A program made the position numbers and the translations under genes. Under the pieces are notes generated by a model, which searched no databases, was not told where the DNA came from, and was given only the letters and a program-made list of their open reading frames with translations. A stretch of 33,624 bases of DNA. Source: an uncultured bacterium (lineage in GTDB: Bacteria > Bacillota > Clostridia > Peptostreptococcales > Anaerovoracaceae). This document shows, in pieces, positions 1 through 8,297 of this stretch. Every line of letters begins with the position of its first letter. Position 1 is the first letter of the stretch. The DNA lies in the NCBI GenBank assembly GCA_905214195.1, contig CAJMLH010000019.1:1-33624 (forward strand). The letters run 5' to 3'.

Positions 1-1016
1 CTTGCCATATATTCAAACAGTTTATTCCAGCTTATGCCATACCTTCCCAAATTACTGTCTTCCCCGGTAACTATATTAAGGCTTCCTCTCGAAAGAATAT
101 AAGGTATATACTTTTTTTCAACACGACCTTTAAAGACTATATTGTTAAGTCCTTTTTCGCCGGCAGTCTTTTCGAGTATATCCTTTTGGTCACCGTCTCC
201 GTATACAAGGAATTTTATGTCTGTTATACCTTTTGAGCTGCATATTTCTGCGGCTTTCAAAAGGTCCTCCACATGATTTGCAGATCTTACAGAACCTGTA
301 TATACAACTCTGAAACAGTCGTCTTTTAAATCATCGTCATCAAGAATGATTTCGTTCTTCTTGAGATTGAAATCCTCAAGATCTATACCGTTGTTTATAT
401 TGTATACATTATTAAGATTTATCTTATTGTCAAGTCCGTGTTCCAGAAGATAATCTCTGCCTCCCGGCATGGTAAAAATCAGACTGTCTGCTTTCTTATA
501 TATCCAAGCCTCTCCTTTATACAGTAGCTTTGAAATCATGCTGCTGCGCTTTAACATGCCGATTTCTATGAGGCTTTCAGGCCACAAATCTCTGATTTCG
601 CATACACAAGGTATTTTGAATTTTTTTGCGACTTTAATACCTGCTACCAAAGTAAGGGGATGAACAGAAGAAGCCAATATAACATTTGGCTTGCCGCTTT
701 TGGCTGCAATTTCCTTTGAAACAGGAAAAAGCCCCCTGTAAAAGGCCATCATATTTTTTATTCTGGACTTGCCATTGCCGACATATTTAGGTGTTTTTAT
801 AAAAACATATTCGATGCCGTCAGAAATATCAGTCGTATAACTTTGTCCTTTTAAATCAACTTCATAATCACTGTTGTGTATAGTTGATGCGCAGAATATT
901 TTTACATTATATCCCTTTTTTATTAGGTATTTTCCAAACCAATGATGTCTGCCGCCTTTCTCATAAAACATATTGGTGGCATAATGGTTCCACATCCATA
1001 TAGTTTTGTTTTCCAT
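1..1016 (-). CDS. GT4-family glycosyltransferase (WbuB-like), 3' end outside window
   Basis: Read on the minus strand from an ATG at 1016, with an AGAGGA Shine-Dalgarno just upstream; 338 codons are present and the C-terminus lies beyond base 1. The N-terminus (MENKTIWMWNHYATNM) and the internal motif CEIRDLWPESLIEIG are those of WbuB/FnlB-like GT4 transferases, which add a sugar from a nucleotide donor to an undecaprenyl-diphosphate-linked acceptor on the cytoplasmic face. The second GT-B Rossmann domain begins near VVYTGSVRSANHVEDLLKAA and is followed by VYGDGDQKDILE. The stop codon of the preceding gene is only 6 bp away, so the two are co-transcribed. By position it would act after the PglC-like initiating transferase. 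Donor and acceptor cannot be read from the sequence. Confidence 0.88.
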   Translation of the reverse strand, partial: MENKTIWMWNHYATNMFYEKGGRHHWFGKYLIKKGYNVKIFCASTIHNSDYEVDLKGQSYTTDISDGIEYVFIKTPKYVGNGKSRIKNMMAFYRGLFPVSKEIAAKSGKPNVILASSVHPLTLVAGIKVAKKFKIPCVCEIRDLWPESLIEIGMLKRSSMISKLLYKGEAWIYKKADSLIFTMPGGRDYLLEHGLDNKINLNNVYNINNGIDLEDFNLKKNEIILDDDDLKDDCFRVVYTGSVRSANHVEDLLKAAEICSSKGITDIKFLVYGDGDQKDILEKTAGEKGLNNIVFKGRVEKKYIPYILSRGSLNIVTGEDSNLGRYGISWNKLFEYMA

Positions 1017-1022
1017 ACTTTA

Positions 1023-2066
1023 TTATCCTCTGTACTTGGGAAAGAAATTTTTATTTTCTATGTGATTCCTGTTTTTAATCAGTTCATTATACTTATCAAT
1101 ATCGTATATCTTTTTTCCTATACAATACTGCTTGTTTTCATTTTTATTAAAAGACTTTTTAAACTTGTATAATCCGTCCTCTTTGGAGCCGACTCCTCCG
1201 CCGAGATGGAAAGCAGAAAAGCCTCTTTCAATTCCGAACTTACACGCCTCAAAAAGCATCAGGTTGGTAGGCGCAAACCTTTGAAATTCTCTTCTTGAAG
1301 CAGATAAATGATAATGCATTCTGTTGTTTGCAAACAAGATTATTGAAACAGCAATTATTTTATCGTCTTTCATGGCATAAAAGAAACTGTAGTTTCCTTT
1401 CAACTCATGAACTATGCTTTCATAATATTCTTTCTTAAAATAATAATAGTCGGTTGCCTCATCCCTATCCATAGTTGAGTTGTAAATTTCCATAAACTCG
1501 TCTATAATCCATGGCTCATCGGTATGATGTATGGTAACTCCCTCTTTTATTGCTTTTCTTATGACATTTCTATTTTTGCCTGTAAAATTGTTCCATACAT
1601 AATCTTCATCCCTAAGGTCTATATATACGGTTTCTCCAAGTCTGACAACATCATACATGTCGCTGCAAGTCTTTTGGTTATCAGTAATCGGATTAAATCT
1701 CACAAATTCAGAAACTATATTATTGGCGGCACAGAAATCGCTGTATTCTTTACAAAATTCTTCTGTAATATTTCCCTCTGCTACAAGACCACCATAGCCA
1801 TACGGCGTTGCCGCATCATAAAACCCTGCTGCCGCTTTGGGATTTTTAAAATCACCTATATCTGCAATCTCTCTTTTCATAACGACATTCATTGCCCGAA
1901 GTTTTCTGTCTTTATCTTCAAAATACAGCAAAACAGGCTCACCGTCGCCGTGTACTTTAAAACCGTATGCATATCCGCTGAGGTAATAGACCTCATAGTC
2001 TGCAAAGCTTTTTACTGTATTATCCCATTCATTTTTGTTGTCAATCGTGATGATTTTAAAATTCAT
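1023..2066 (-). CDS. FemAB/GNAT-fold acyltransferase in glycan operon
   Basis: About 347 residues starting MNFKIITIDNKNEW. I chose the ATG at 2066, with GAGAAAGG upstream, over an in-frame TTG at 2102 that lies inside the previous gene and has no ribosome-binding site. The protein has the double-GNAT layout of FemAB/FemX and BioF2-like transferases: a first half ending around GGLVAEGNITEEFCKEY, then a second half with WNNFTGKNRNVIRKAIKEG, FFYAMKDDKIIAVSIILF, and the closing stretch LFEACKFGIERGFSAFHLGGG. Family members transfer aminoacyl groups from charged tRNA to muropeptides or acyl groups to sugars. Here it follows a PLP enzyme and precedes a glycosyltransferase, so decorating an amino group on the repeat-unit sugar is plausible but inferred. 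Confidence 0.75.
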   Translation of the reverse strand: MNFKIITIDNKNEWDNTVKSFADYEVYYLSGYAYGFKVHGDGEPVLLYFEDKDRKLRAMNVVMKREIADIGDFKNPKAAAGFYDAATPYGYGGLVAEGNITEEFCKEYSDFCAANNIVSEFVRFNPITDNQKTCSDMYDVVRLGETVYIDLRDEDYVWNNFTGKNRNVIRKAIKEGVTIHHTDEPWIIDEFMEIYNSTMDRDEATDYYYFKKEYYESIVHELKGNYSFFYAMKDDKIIAVSIILFANNRMHYHLSASRREFQRFAPTNLMLFEACKFGIERGFSAFHLGGGVGSKEDGLYKFKKSFNKNENKQYCIGKKIYDIDKYNELIKNRNHIENKNFFPKYRG

Positions 2067-2085
2067 TGCAAATATAAGCCTTTCT

Positions 2086-3165
2086 CTAATATTCCTCAAC
2101 AAGTTTCAGCAGCCTTTTTATATCAGTTGCGCCATACCGCTGGTCGCATACTATAGAAAGCTCTTTGTCATAGATTTCCTCTGTTGCATCATTGAGCCGA
2201 TGAACCTCATTTTTAGGCCAGTGAACAGGACAAAACACTTCATTTTCTATCAAATACCGTCTGAATCTATCTCTTTCTTCTGAACTGTCAAGCAGAACCG
2301 GGAATGCCAGCGGCACTTCTTTATCATCTATTTTATCAAAAATCGGATATATCCCTTTTCTCTGAAAGATTTCACTGTTTTCCATCAATATTCGGAAATT
2401 TTCTTTCCTCTTAAATGCTACTTTTTCAGTATCAAAATATTCAAACTCATTTTTGCTGCGGCTGCTGATGGAATATCCCTCAAAGTCTTCATCAAGAAGT
2501 TCTTCTGCTCGTGCAAACATATCTAAAAATTCTCTTTTGTTGCCTATTCCTGTTTTTAGATATTCTGTTTTCTTAGCTTTGGCAGCATCTATCAGTTCTC
2601 CATATGAACAGTTATATTGCTCTATGCTGTATTCAATATCATCTTTGCATTTAACAATAACTCCTCCGTCTGAAAATCCGGACCATTTTCTGATGCTGGC
2701 AAAAGCATAATCGCAGCTGTCAAAACACTGACCTGCCGCAAGCATCGAATGAGTTATATCTCTGATTATTACGGCATCGGGAAATTTTTTGCGAAGATAT
2801 TTTTCAAAATCAAGCGTTCTTTGCAAATCTACACCGAAATAATTCATAGTATAAATTATATCCGGATTTTGTATTAAACTCCCGTCAAATTCCGGTTTCC
2901 TGTTTTTTAGAATCACATTATAATATTCAACCTCAATACCTCTTGACAAAAAAGGTATGACCATAGATTCACAGCAATACGATGGCAACCATGCTTTTTT
3001 TACTACTCTGCCCTTTAATATGGCATCTATGATTTGTATTAAAGAGGTTCTTCCCGAAAATGTATAGCGATTTGTCTTTCTGTGCAAAGTATTTCCTTTG
3101 TCACATGTTTCCACAAAAGAAAAACTGCTCCCTATTTCTTTAAATTGTTTCTTTAATAAGTTCAT
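2086..3165 (-). CDS. PLP-dependent aminotransferase-fold protein (DegT-like) in glycan operon
   Basis: 359 residues from ATG 3165, overlapping the end of the GNAT gene by 26 bp, so probably translationally coupled. The fold is type I PLP aminotransferase: FSGRTSLIQIIDAIL at the start of the large domain, WLPSYCCESMVIPFL, IIYTMNYFGVD, the PLP-phosphate region VIIRDITHSMLA, and the likely Schiff-base lysine in FASIRKWSGFSDGG. It departs from canonical DegT enzymes (compare FNGNKIITG in the gene at 4334-5593) and belongs to a divergent subfamily seen in polysaccharide clusters. The small domain ends with PVHWPKNE. The substrate is unknown. Its direct coupling to the downstream FemAB-like gene suggests a two-step modification such as amination followed by acylation. 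Confidence 0.72.
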   Translation of the reverse strand: MNLLKKQFKEIGSSFSFVETCDKGNTLHRKTNRYTFSGRTSLIQIIDAILKGRVVKKAWLPSYCCESMVIPFLSRGIEVEYYNVILKNRKPEFDGSLIQNPDIIYTMNYFGVDLQRTLDFEKYLRKKFPDAVIIRDITHSMLAAGQCFDSCDYAFASIRKWSGFSDGGVIVKCKDDIEYSIEQYNCSYGELIDAAKAKKTEYLKTGIGNKREFLDMFARAEELLDEDFEGYSISSRSKNEFEYFDTEKVAFKRKENFRILMENSEIFQRKGIYPIFDKIDDKEVPLAFPVLLDSSEERDRFRRYLIENEVFCPVHWPKNEVHRLNDATEEIYDKELSIVCDQRYGATDIKRLLKLVEEY

Positions 3166-3685
3166 AGTCTTTTCTTAATACAGCCACCTGCAACTCGTCA
3201 TAATATCTGCCGCATTGATATACTGCTTCTCTTTTTATTCCCTCGACTTTCCAACCGCACCTTTCATACAGTCGTTTGGAAGCCTCATTGGTTTCTATAA
3301 TGCTTCCTTCTATACGGTTAAGACCAAGTTCTTCAAAAGCATATTTCATTATAGCCAAGACTGCATCTTTGCCATATCCTTTGCCTTTATGTTCTTCACC
3401 GAACAGGCGTATTCCACTGAAAGCCACCCTGGACTTCCAATCTATGTTCACAAGATTAACCATCCCCAAAACTTCATCATTTTCTATGGAAACTATAGTC
3501 AATCTTAAATTGTTTCTGTCTTTTACGGCATTTTCAAACCATGCTGCCTGCTGAACAGAAGATATGGGAAAACTCCATCCTCCAAGAGCATGCTCGGTTT
3601 CAGGTTTGTTTACATCGCTTCTGTACAGTTCCATATCGGACAGTTCCATTGCACGCAAATAAATCTTCTTACCTATAATGTTCAT
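3140..3685 (-). CDS. GNAT-family N-acetyltransferase (RimJ/RimL-like)
   Basis: About 181 residues from ATG 3685 (MNIIGKKIYLRAMELSD); a GTG at 3697 would add four residues, and neither start has a strong ribosome-binding site. The acetyl-CoA pyrophosphate loop is visible as EEHKGKGYGKDAVLAIM, followed by LGLNRIEGSIIETNEASKRLYERCGW, which is typical of RimJ/RimL GNATs. It overlaps the upstream PglC-like gene by about 17 bp and the downstream PLP gene by 26 bp. By context it is the candidate enzyme that N-acetylates the amino group installed by the DegT aminotransferase at 4334-5593. In the Campylobacter bacillosamine route that step is done by the left-handed beta-helix enzyme PglD, of which there is no sign here; a GNAT (PseH) does the equivalent step in pseudaminic acid synthesis. 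Confidence 0.82.
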   Translation of the reverse strand: MNIIGKKIYLRAMELSDMELYRSDVNKPETEHALGGWSFPISSVQQAAWFENAVKDRNNLRLTIVSIENDEVLGMVNLVNIDWKSRVAFSGIRLFGEEHKGKGYGKDAVLAIMKYAFEELGLNRIEGSIIETNEASKRLYERCGWKVEGIKREAVYQCGRYYDELQVAVLRKDYELIKETI

Positions 3686-4322
3686 TTTCTCTACCACTTC
3701 TTTCGATATTCAGGCTTACAGGCGCTTCCTCGCCCTGCCCGATATTCTCTCTCTTAAACACCTTAGTAAATGTTCCGAAAAAGATTTTAACATCAGTTTT
3801 CATGGAAAGGGTTTCCACATATTCAATATCATACTTAAATTTATCTTCCCATGAAAGAGCATTTCTTCCGTTGATTTGAGCAAGTCCCGTCAATCCGGGT
3901 CTTACTGTATGTCTCAATCTTTCTTCATCCGTATAATAAGGCAAATATGCTACAGCAAGCGGCCTCGGCCCGACAATGCTCATATCTCCCTTAAAAATAT
4001 TTATCAGTTCAGGCAGTTCGTCAAGACTGGTGCTCCTTAGCTTCATACCAAATGAAGTCAATCGTTCTTCGTCCGGCAATAATTCTCCGTTTTCATCTTT
4101 AGCATCCGCCATGGTTCTGAACTTGTACATCTTGAATATTTTTTCGTTAAGACCGGGTCTTTCCTGTTTGAATATAACAGGTGAACCAAGCTTAAACCTT
4201 ACAAGCAACGCAACAAGTAAAAACACGGGGCTGAGTAATACGATAGCAATTCCCGATATCAGAATATCAAAAAATCTCTTAAAAATACGGGCGTATATTC
4301 CCCTTTTTTTAATATCTCCCAT
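3669..4322 (-). CDS. Polyprenyl-phosphate phosphoglycosyl transferase, monotopic PglC-like
   Basis: 217 residues, ATG at 4322 with AGAGGA upstream. This is the initiating enzyme that moves a sugar-1-phosphate from a UDP-sugar to undecaprenyl phosphate at the inner face of the membrane. Visible features are the N-terminal re-entrant helix (about residues 17-42) broken by the conserved Ser-Pro at 31-32, the motif YKFRTM at 66-71, the catalytic Asp-Glu pair D101-E102 in STSLDELPELINIFKGDM, VGPRPL, and the RPGLTGLAQINGRN block at 141-154. The length fits the short monotopic subfamily (PglC, WcaJ catalytic domain) without the extra N-terminal membrane domain. Together with the PglF- and PglE-like genes upstream, the likely substrate is a UDP-diamino-trideoxyhexose or its monoamino precursor. 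Confidence 0.92.
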   Translation of the reverse strand: MGDIKKRGIYARIFKRFFDILISGIAIVLLSPVFLLVALLVRFKLGSPVIFKQERPGLNEKIFKMYKFRTMADAKDENGELLPDEERLTSFGMKLRSTSLDELPELINIFKGDMSIVGPRPLAVAYLPYYTDEERLRHTVRPGLTGLAQINGRNALSWEDKFKYDIEYVETLSMKTDVKIFFGTFTKVFKRENIGQGEEAPVSLNIERSGRENEHYR

Positions 4323-4333
4323 TAAGTCCTCTC

Positions 4334-5593
4334 TTACTCAAAACAGCTTCTGATTATATCTATTACTTTCGCCTGTTGGCTCTCTGTCATCTTGTTATCA
4401 CTTGGAAGACAAAGACCTCTTTGGAATATATCCGCACCAACATCCAACGGATTTCCGTCAGCGCCTTTAAAGCCGCCTGAAATATAAGCATTGGTCATGG
4501 CTCTTCCCGAGCCTTGCCTTGTAACGAATTCATTGTTTCTGTATATAGGCTGCATATGCATAGGCTTCCATACAGGTCTTCCTTCAGCATTACATTCTGA
4601 AAGTTTTTCCAGTATTTCAGTAGGACATGTCTTACCATTTTCTTTTATATAAATTGCTTCGCAGTCACTTCTCACCTGTCTGCACATCGCATCATCATTT
4701 ATAGTCATGCATGAAAGCCAAAAATTAGGTTCAGAGTTCGTTTCATCATAAGGATTCATCTTAACAGGCAAATCTTTCAGCCCCTGTTTATAGCGATTAT
4801 ATATGGCTTTTTTCTGTTCTATATGCTCTTCGAGGTAAGGAAACTGTCCTCTTACCACACCTGCTATCACATTACTCATGCGATAATTGTATCCTATCTC
4901 TTCATGCTGATACCATGATGCATTTTCTCTTGACTGCGTCGACCACTTTCTTACTTTGTCAGCCGCAATCTTATCATCTGTAAGAAGCATTCCGCCTGAA
5001 GACCCTGTTATAATCTTATTTCCGTTAAAGGAAACGGCATTATACATACCGAAAGTTCCTGTCTGCTGTCCCTTGTATGTTGCCCCCATAGACTCTGCCG
5101 CATCTTCTATAATTATAGCGCCGTGCTTTTTGCATATACTGCGTATTTCATCAATCTTAGCAGGTGTTCCGTAAAGATGAACAAGAACAACAACCTTTAC
5201 TTCAGGAAACATTTCAAATGCTTTCTCAAGAGCAACGGGATCCATATTCCATGTGTCGTACTCCGTATCTATAAATACAGGCACCCCACCCTCGTATACA
5301 ACGGGATTTACAGTTGCTCCAAAAGTCATATCTGTACAGAAAACTTTTTCTCCCGGCTTTACTCCCGCAAGTTTAACAGCCATATGAAGTGCTGCCGTTC
5401 CCGCTGAAAGACCAACTGCATGACTGCATCCCAATTTGCTGCATGCCATTCTTTCAACTTCATTTATATTTTCTCCCACTGTAGACATCCAGTTGGTTTT
5501 GTATGCATTGGTAACATATTCCAGTTCATCACCATGCATTGTCGGCGTGCTGAGCCACACCTTTGATTCAAATGGTTTGAAGTCTGCACTCAT
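4334..5593 (-). CDS. DegT/DnrJ/EryC1/StrS aminotransferase (PglE-like)
   Basis: 419 residues from ATG 5593 with AAAGG upstream. It transfers an amino group from glutamate to the 4-keto sugar made by the neighbouring dehydratase, using PLP. The sequence shows GLSAGTAALHMAVKLAGV (PLP-phosphate contacts), the pyridine-nitrogen aspartate D164 in IIEDAAESMGA, and the internal-aldimine lysine K193 in SFNGNKIITGSSGG. The long C-terminal insert, with NPYDETNSEPNFWLSCMTI and PVWKPMHMQP, is typical of PglE/WeeJ-like sugar aminotransferases. It is followed after 11 bp by the PglC-like transferase and preceded after 29 bp by the PglF-like dehydratase, the usual order of bacillosamine-type modules. Confidence 0.92.
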   Translation of the reverse strand: MSADFKPFESKVWLSTPTMHGDELEYVTNAYKTNWMSTVGENINEVERMACSKLGCSHAVGLSAGTAALHMAVKLAGVKPGEKVFCTDMTFGATVNPVVYEGGVPVFIDTEYDTWNMDPVALEKAFEMFPEVKVVVLVHLYGTPAKIDEIRSICKKHGAIIIEDAAESMGATYKGQQTGTFGMYNAVSFNGNKIITGSSGGMLLTDDKIAADKVRKWSTQSRENASWYQHEEIGYNYRMSNVIAGVVRGQFPYLEEHIEQKKAIYNRYKQGLKDLPVKMNPYDETNSEPNFWLSCMTINDDAMCRQVRSDCEAIYIKENGKTCPTEILEKLSECNAEGRPVWKPMHMQPIYRNNEFVTRQGSGRAMTNAYISGGFKGADGNPLDVGADIFQRGLCLPSDNKMTESQQAKVIDIIRSCFE

Positions 5594-5622
5594 TTTTCTG
5601 CCTTTCTTTAATTATATAATAT

Positions 5623-7461
5623 CTAATTGTCAGTAATAGTATAGGTGTCGCAAACTTCTTCTGTAAGCTCCTTTATATGATTACCGTTTTCAAAGCTTGC
5701 CTTTATCAATCCGTTCAACTTGTCCAAGAATTTTTCCTCATCGATTTTCAGAGGTTTTCCGATATATATCATCTTGTTCTCAGTCTTATCAAGACCTTCC
5801 TCATCCATGAGAATCTCCTCATAAAGCTTTTCACCCGGTCTTAATCCGACTATCTCTATCTTTATATCTTCATTAGGTTTGAAACCCTTAAGTCTTATGA
5901 GATTTTCAGCAAGTTCGTAAATTCTGACAGGTTTACCCATATCGAGTACAAAAATTTCTCCGCCCTTGGCGAAAAGGCTTGCCTGAAGTACAAGGGAGAC
6001 CGCCTCCGGTATGGTCATAAAAAACCTTGTTATTTCTTTATGCGTTACTGTAACCGGACCGCCTTCGGCAATCTGTTTCAAGAAAAGCGGTATTACAGAA
6101 CCGTTACTTCCCAGTACATTTCCGAATCTAACGGCTGCAAACCTGGTATGTTCAGATTTTTTGGCATATATCTGCACTATCATTTCACATATTCTCTTGG
6201 TTGCACCCATTATATTAGTCGGTCTTACGGCTTTGTCAGTTGAAATCAGAACGAAATTATCAACACCGTATTTGTCTGCTAATTTTGCAGCGTTGAGAGT
6301 TCCCATGCAATTGTTTTTTATCGCCTCGTTAGGTGATTTTTCCATGAGCGGAACATGTTTATGCGCTGCGGCATGGTAAACGATATTTGGTTTATATTTT
6401 GCAAATATTGCCTCCATCCTGTCATAATCTCTTACAGATCCTATAAGTGTGGATATGCTTACTTCCGGATAATGACGCTCGAGCTCCATCTGTATTTCGT
6501 AAGCATTATTTTCGTATATATCAAATATCAGTAACTTTTTTGGATTATATCTTACTATTTGTCTGCAAAGTTCAGATCCGATAGAACCTCCTCCGCCTGT
6601 AACCATTACAACTTTTCCGTTTATAAAGTTTTCTATACCTTTTTGATTTACCTTTACAGGCTCTCTCCCCAACAAATCTTCATAATTTACAGGTCTTATC
6701 TCCTTACTCAGAGAGGTGGTAAGACTCTTTGCTACAGCAGGCAGAATTTTAACCGGCTTTCTTGTCTCCTGACAGATTCTTATTATATCTCTTGTCGTCT
6801 GCAAATCAGCCGACGGCATTGCTATAACGATTTCCGTCACATCATATTTTTTGATATTTTTGCTAATTTCTTCTCTGCCGCCTACTATAGGCACACCCAT
6901 AATATATTTATTTTTTTTATTTTTGTTATCGTCTATTGCACATACAACCTGTGAACCCTCATCTGCTGCTCTCAGTTCTTTTATCAAAATAGTAGCCGCA
7001 GAACCTGCTCCGATAACCATTATCCTGTTAGTTACCTCATTTTTATTCTGCGCATTATTCATAGACTTTATTGCAGCTTTTGCAAATCTGACGCATGAAA
7101 ACAATATGGTCATAATCCCGAATGTCAGAGGATAATAGCTTCTTGGCATCGGTATATACACGAACACATGATAACAGATAATTATGCCCTCAATAAGCAT
7201 TGCCGCCTTTACTATGGCAATAAACTCGTTCAATGATGCATAAGTCCATACTCTGTTATATAATTTAAGCAGCATCATAGCTGCTATGGTCACGACAAAA
7301 TATACAGGGAGACTCTTAACTGCTCCCATATAATATACATCGGGTATTGACGATATGTCGAAACGCAATATCAATGCTCCAAATGCAGCCAGAGCCACAC
7401 AGCACATATCCAATATTGTCAATATAAATATTCTAAAATTCTTTCCATTTATAAAATCCAT
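5623..7461 (-). CDS. PglF/CapD-type UDP-GlcNAc 4,6-dehydratase, membrane anchored
   Basis: 612 residues from ATG 7461. About four transmembrane helices (residues 11-34, 50-66, 84-104, 110-128) precede a CoA-binding-like Rossmann domain (IMVIGAGSAATILIKEL, from about 147) and a C-terminal extended short-chain dehydrogenase domain. The latter has TGGGGSIG at 288-295 for NAD and the dehydratase active site T408-D409-K410 followed by M418-xxx-K422. This class removes water across C4-C6 of UDP-GlcNAc to give the 4-keto-6-deoxy intermediate. It is the first biosynthetic gene of the operon and is preceded by a SigA-like promoter (7498-7526). Subfamily members can also be epimerising dehydratases, so the exact stereochemistry is open; the TDK triad favours a PglF-type non-inverting enzyme. 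Confidence 0.92.
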   Translation of the reverse strand: MDFINGKNFRIFILTILDMCCVALAAFGALILRFDISSIPDVYYMGAVKSLPVYFVVTIAAMMLLKLYNRVWTYASLNEFIAIVKAAMLIEGIIICYHVFVYIPMPRSYYPLTFGIMTILFSCVRFAKAAIKSMNNAQNKNEVTNRIMVIGAGSAATILIKELRAADEGSQVVCAIDDNKNKKNKYIMGVPIVGGREEISKNIKKYDVTEIVIAMPSADLQTTRDIIRICQETRKPVKILPAVAKSLTTSLSKEIRPVNYEDLLGREPVKVNQKGIENFINGKVVMVTGGGGSIGSELCRQIVRYNPKKLLIFDIYENNAYEIQMELERHYPEVSISTLIGSVRDYDRMEAIFAKYKPNIVYHAAAHKHVPLMEKSPNEAIKNNCMGTLNAAKLADKYGVDNFVLISTDKAVRPTNIMGATKRICEMIVQIYAKKSEHTRFAAVRFGNVLGSNGSVIPLFLKQIAEGGPVTVTHKEITRFFMTIPEAVSLVLQASLFAKGGEIFVLDMGKPVRIYELAENLIRLKGFKPNEDIKIEIVGLRPGEKLYEEILMDEEGLDKTENKMIYIGKPLKIDEEKFLDKLNGLIKASFENGNHIKELTEEVCDTYTITDN

Positions 7462-7497
7462 TGCAAATCCTACTTTTAGACATAGTTTTTCATTTAT

Positions 7498-7526
7498 AGT
7501 TTACCACATACTCCTATGAAATTCAA
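7498..7526 (-). promoter_or_regulatory. SigA-type promoter of the glycan operon
   Basis: On the minus strand: -35 TTGAAT (7521-7526), 17-bp spacer, -10 TAAACT (7498-7503), with TG two bases before the -10. The start would lie about 30-40 nt from the PglF-like ATG. A further TATAAT occurs at 7530-7535 without a good -35. GGTTAATT occurs twice upstream (7539-7546 and 7575-7582), a possible regulator site. Confidence 0.5.
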
Positions 7527-7627
7527 TATATTATACCCGGTTAATTCATAATAGCCATGCCCGGCTAAAGCGGCGGTTAATTGTTTATTGTACTTACACT
7601 TAAAATACCAACTAAAGCAACAAGCAA

Positions 7628-7666
7628 AAATCTCCGCTGAACGGTCGAACAGACCTGCGGAGATTT
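7628..7666 (-). terminator. Hairpin between XRE gene and glycan operon (terminator or attenuator)
   Basis: AAATCTCCGC (7628-7637) pairs perfectly with GCGGAGATTT (7657-7666). An inner GGTC/GACC pair (7643-7646 with 7652-7655) gives a long interrupted stem. On the minus strand it is followed by only a short T run, so termination may be partial. It lies 36 bp after the XRE stop codon and could set the ratio between regulator and glycan transcripts. Confidence 0.55.
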
Positions 7667-7702
7667 GAATACAATGCAAAATTTCACTTACAAAGCAAAG
7701 CT

Positions 7703-8080
7703 CTATTTTTTTCTTATATCGTCTGCATACAGCTTTACTATGCCCTCTATAGTCTTAAGCTGTTTGGTGTTGCATGGACGAATCATTTCAGCAATTTCTT
7801 CACACACCCGGGCATACTCTTCATTTCTTTCCAACGGATACCTGCTCCATCCCAGAATATAGTTAGGCGTAACAGATAATGCATTGCATATGTTGCAAAG
7901 TGTTTCCAGTGACATCCCTTTATGTCCCTGTTCTATTGCAAGTACTGTCTGTTCAGACCTGCCTATTTTTTCTGCAAGTTCAGCTCTTGTCATTCCGTTT
8001 GTCATCCTCATTGCAGTAATTCTTCTGCCGGTTCTTTCTCTGTCAATTTTTACGACAATTGCATTATCTATTTCTTTCAT
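7703..8080 (-). CDS. XRE-family helix-turn-helix regulator
   Basis: 125 residues. The start is the ATG at 8080 because AAGGAG lies six bases upstream; a GTG at 8095 in the same frame would put that ribosome-binding site inside the gene. The HTH spans roughly residues 19-75: ITAMRMTNGMTRAELAEKIG, then the recognition helix region RSEQTVLAIEQGHKG and LCNICNALSVTPNYILGW. A C-terminal helical part of about 45 residues (EEYARVCEEIAEMIRPC) has no recognisable sensor. It is immediately upstream of the glycan operon on the same strand and may regulate it. The operator is not evident. Confidence 0.85.
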   Translation of the reverse strand: MKEIDNAIVVKIDRERTGRRITAMRMTNGMTRAELAEKIGRSEQTVLAIEQGHKGMSLETLCNICNALSVTPNYILGWSRYPLERNEEYARVCEEIAEMIRPCNTKQLKTIEGIVKLYADDIRKK

Positions 8081-8214
8081 GCCGTTCTCCTTCACCTGTT
8101 ACAGTCCATCTACGAGCCTTTTCTTTAAAGTTATCTCTTTTCAGCCTATAGTTGAAGCAACCTACAGTTTGTTTGTTTTCTACTAAAAGGCATTTTTTTG
8201 AACAGCATGAAAAT

Positions 8215-8266
8215 ACCTCTCCCTTAAAAGCAGTTTTATACTTTGCTTTATACAAAGGAGAGAGGT
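8215..8266 (-). terminator. Long hairpin downstream of the sigma factor gene
   Basis: ACCTCTCCCTT (8215-8225) pairs with AAAGGAGAGAGGT (8254-8266) with one or two bulges, and an inner AAAGCA/TGCTTT pair extends the stem. It lies 31 bp past the stop of the sigma factor gene. The T run after it on the minus strand is short (ATTTTC), so it may be an inefficient terminator or a structured 5' leader for the XRE gene. Confidence 0.45.
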
Positions 8267-8297
8267 CGTGAAATATCATAATTATTCTGTTGTTATT

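Noticed and set aside
1524..2156. Long plus-strand frame opposite the FemAB-like and PLP genes
   Set aside because: It has Cys/Tyr/Ile-rich shadow composition with no domain, and both minus-strand genes under it have clear families.
7494..7679. Minus-strand frame of 61 codons upstream of the glycan operon
   Set aside because: It runs through the hairpin and the promoter of the operon and has no initiation signal.
8064..8279. Minus-strand frame of 71 codons
   Set aside because: It overlaps the XRE start region and the hairpin at 8215-8266, has no ribosome-binding site and no recognisable protein features.
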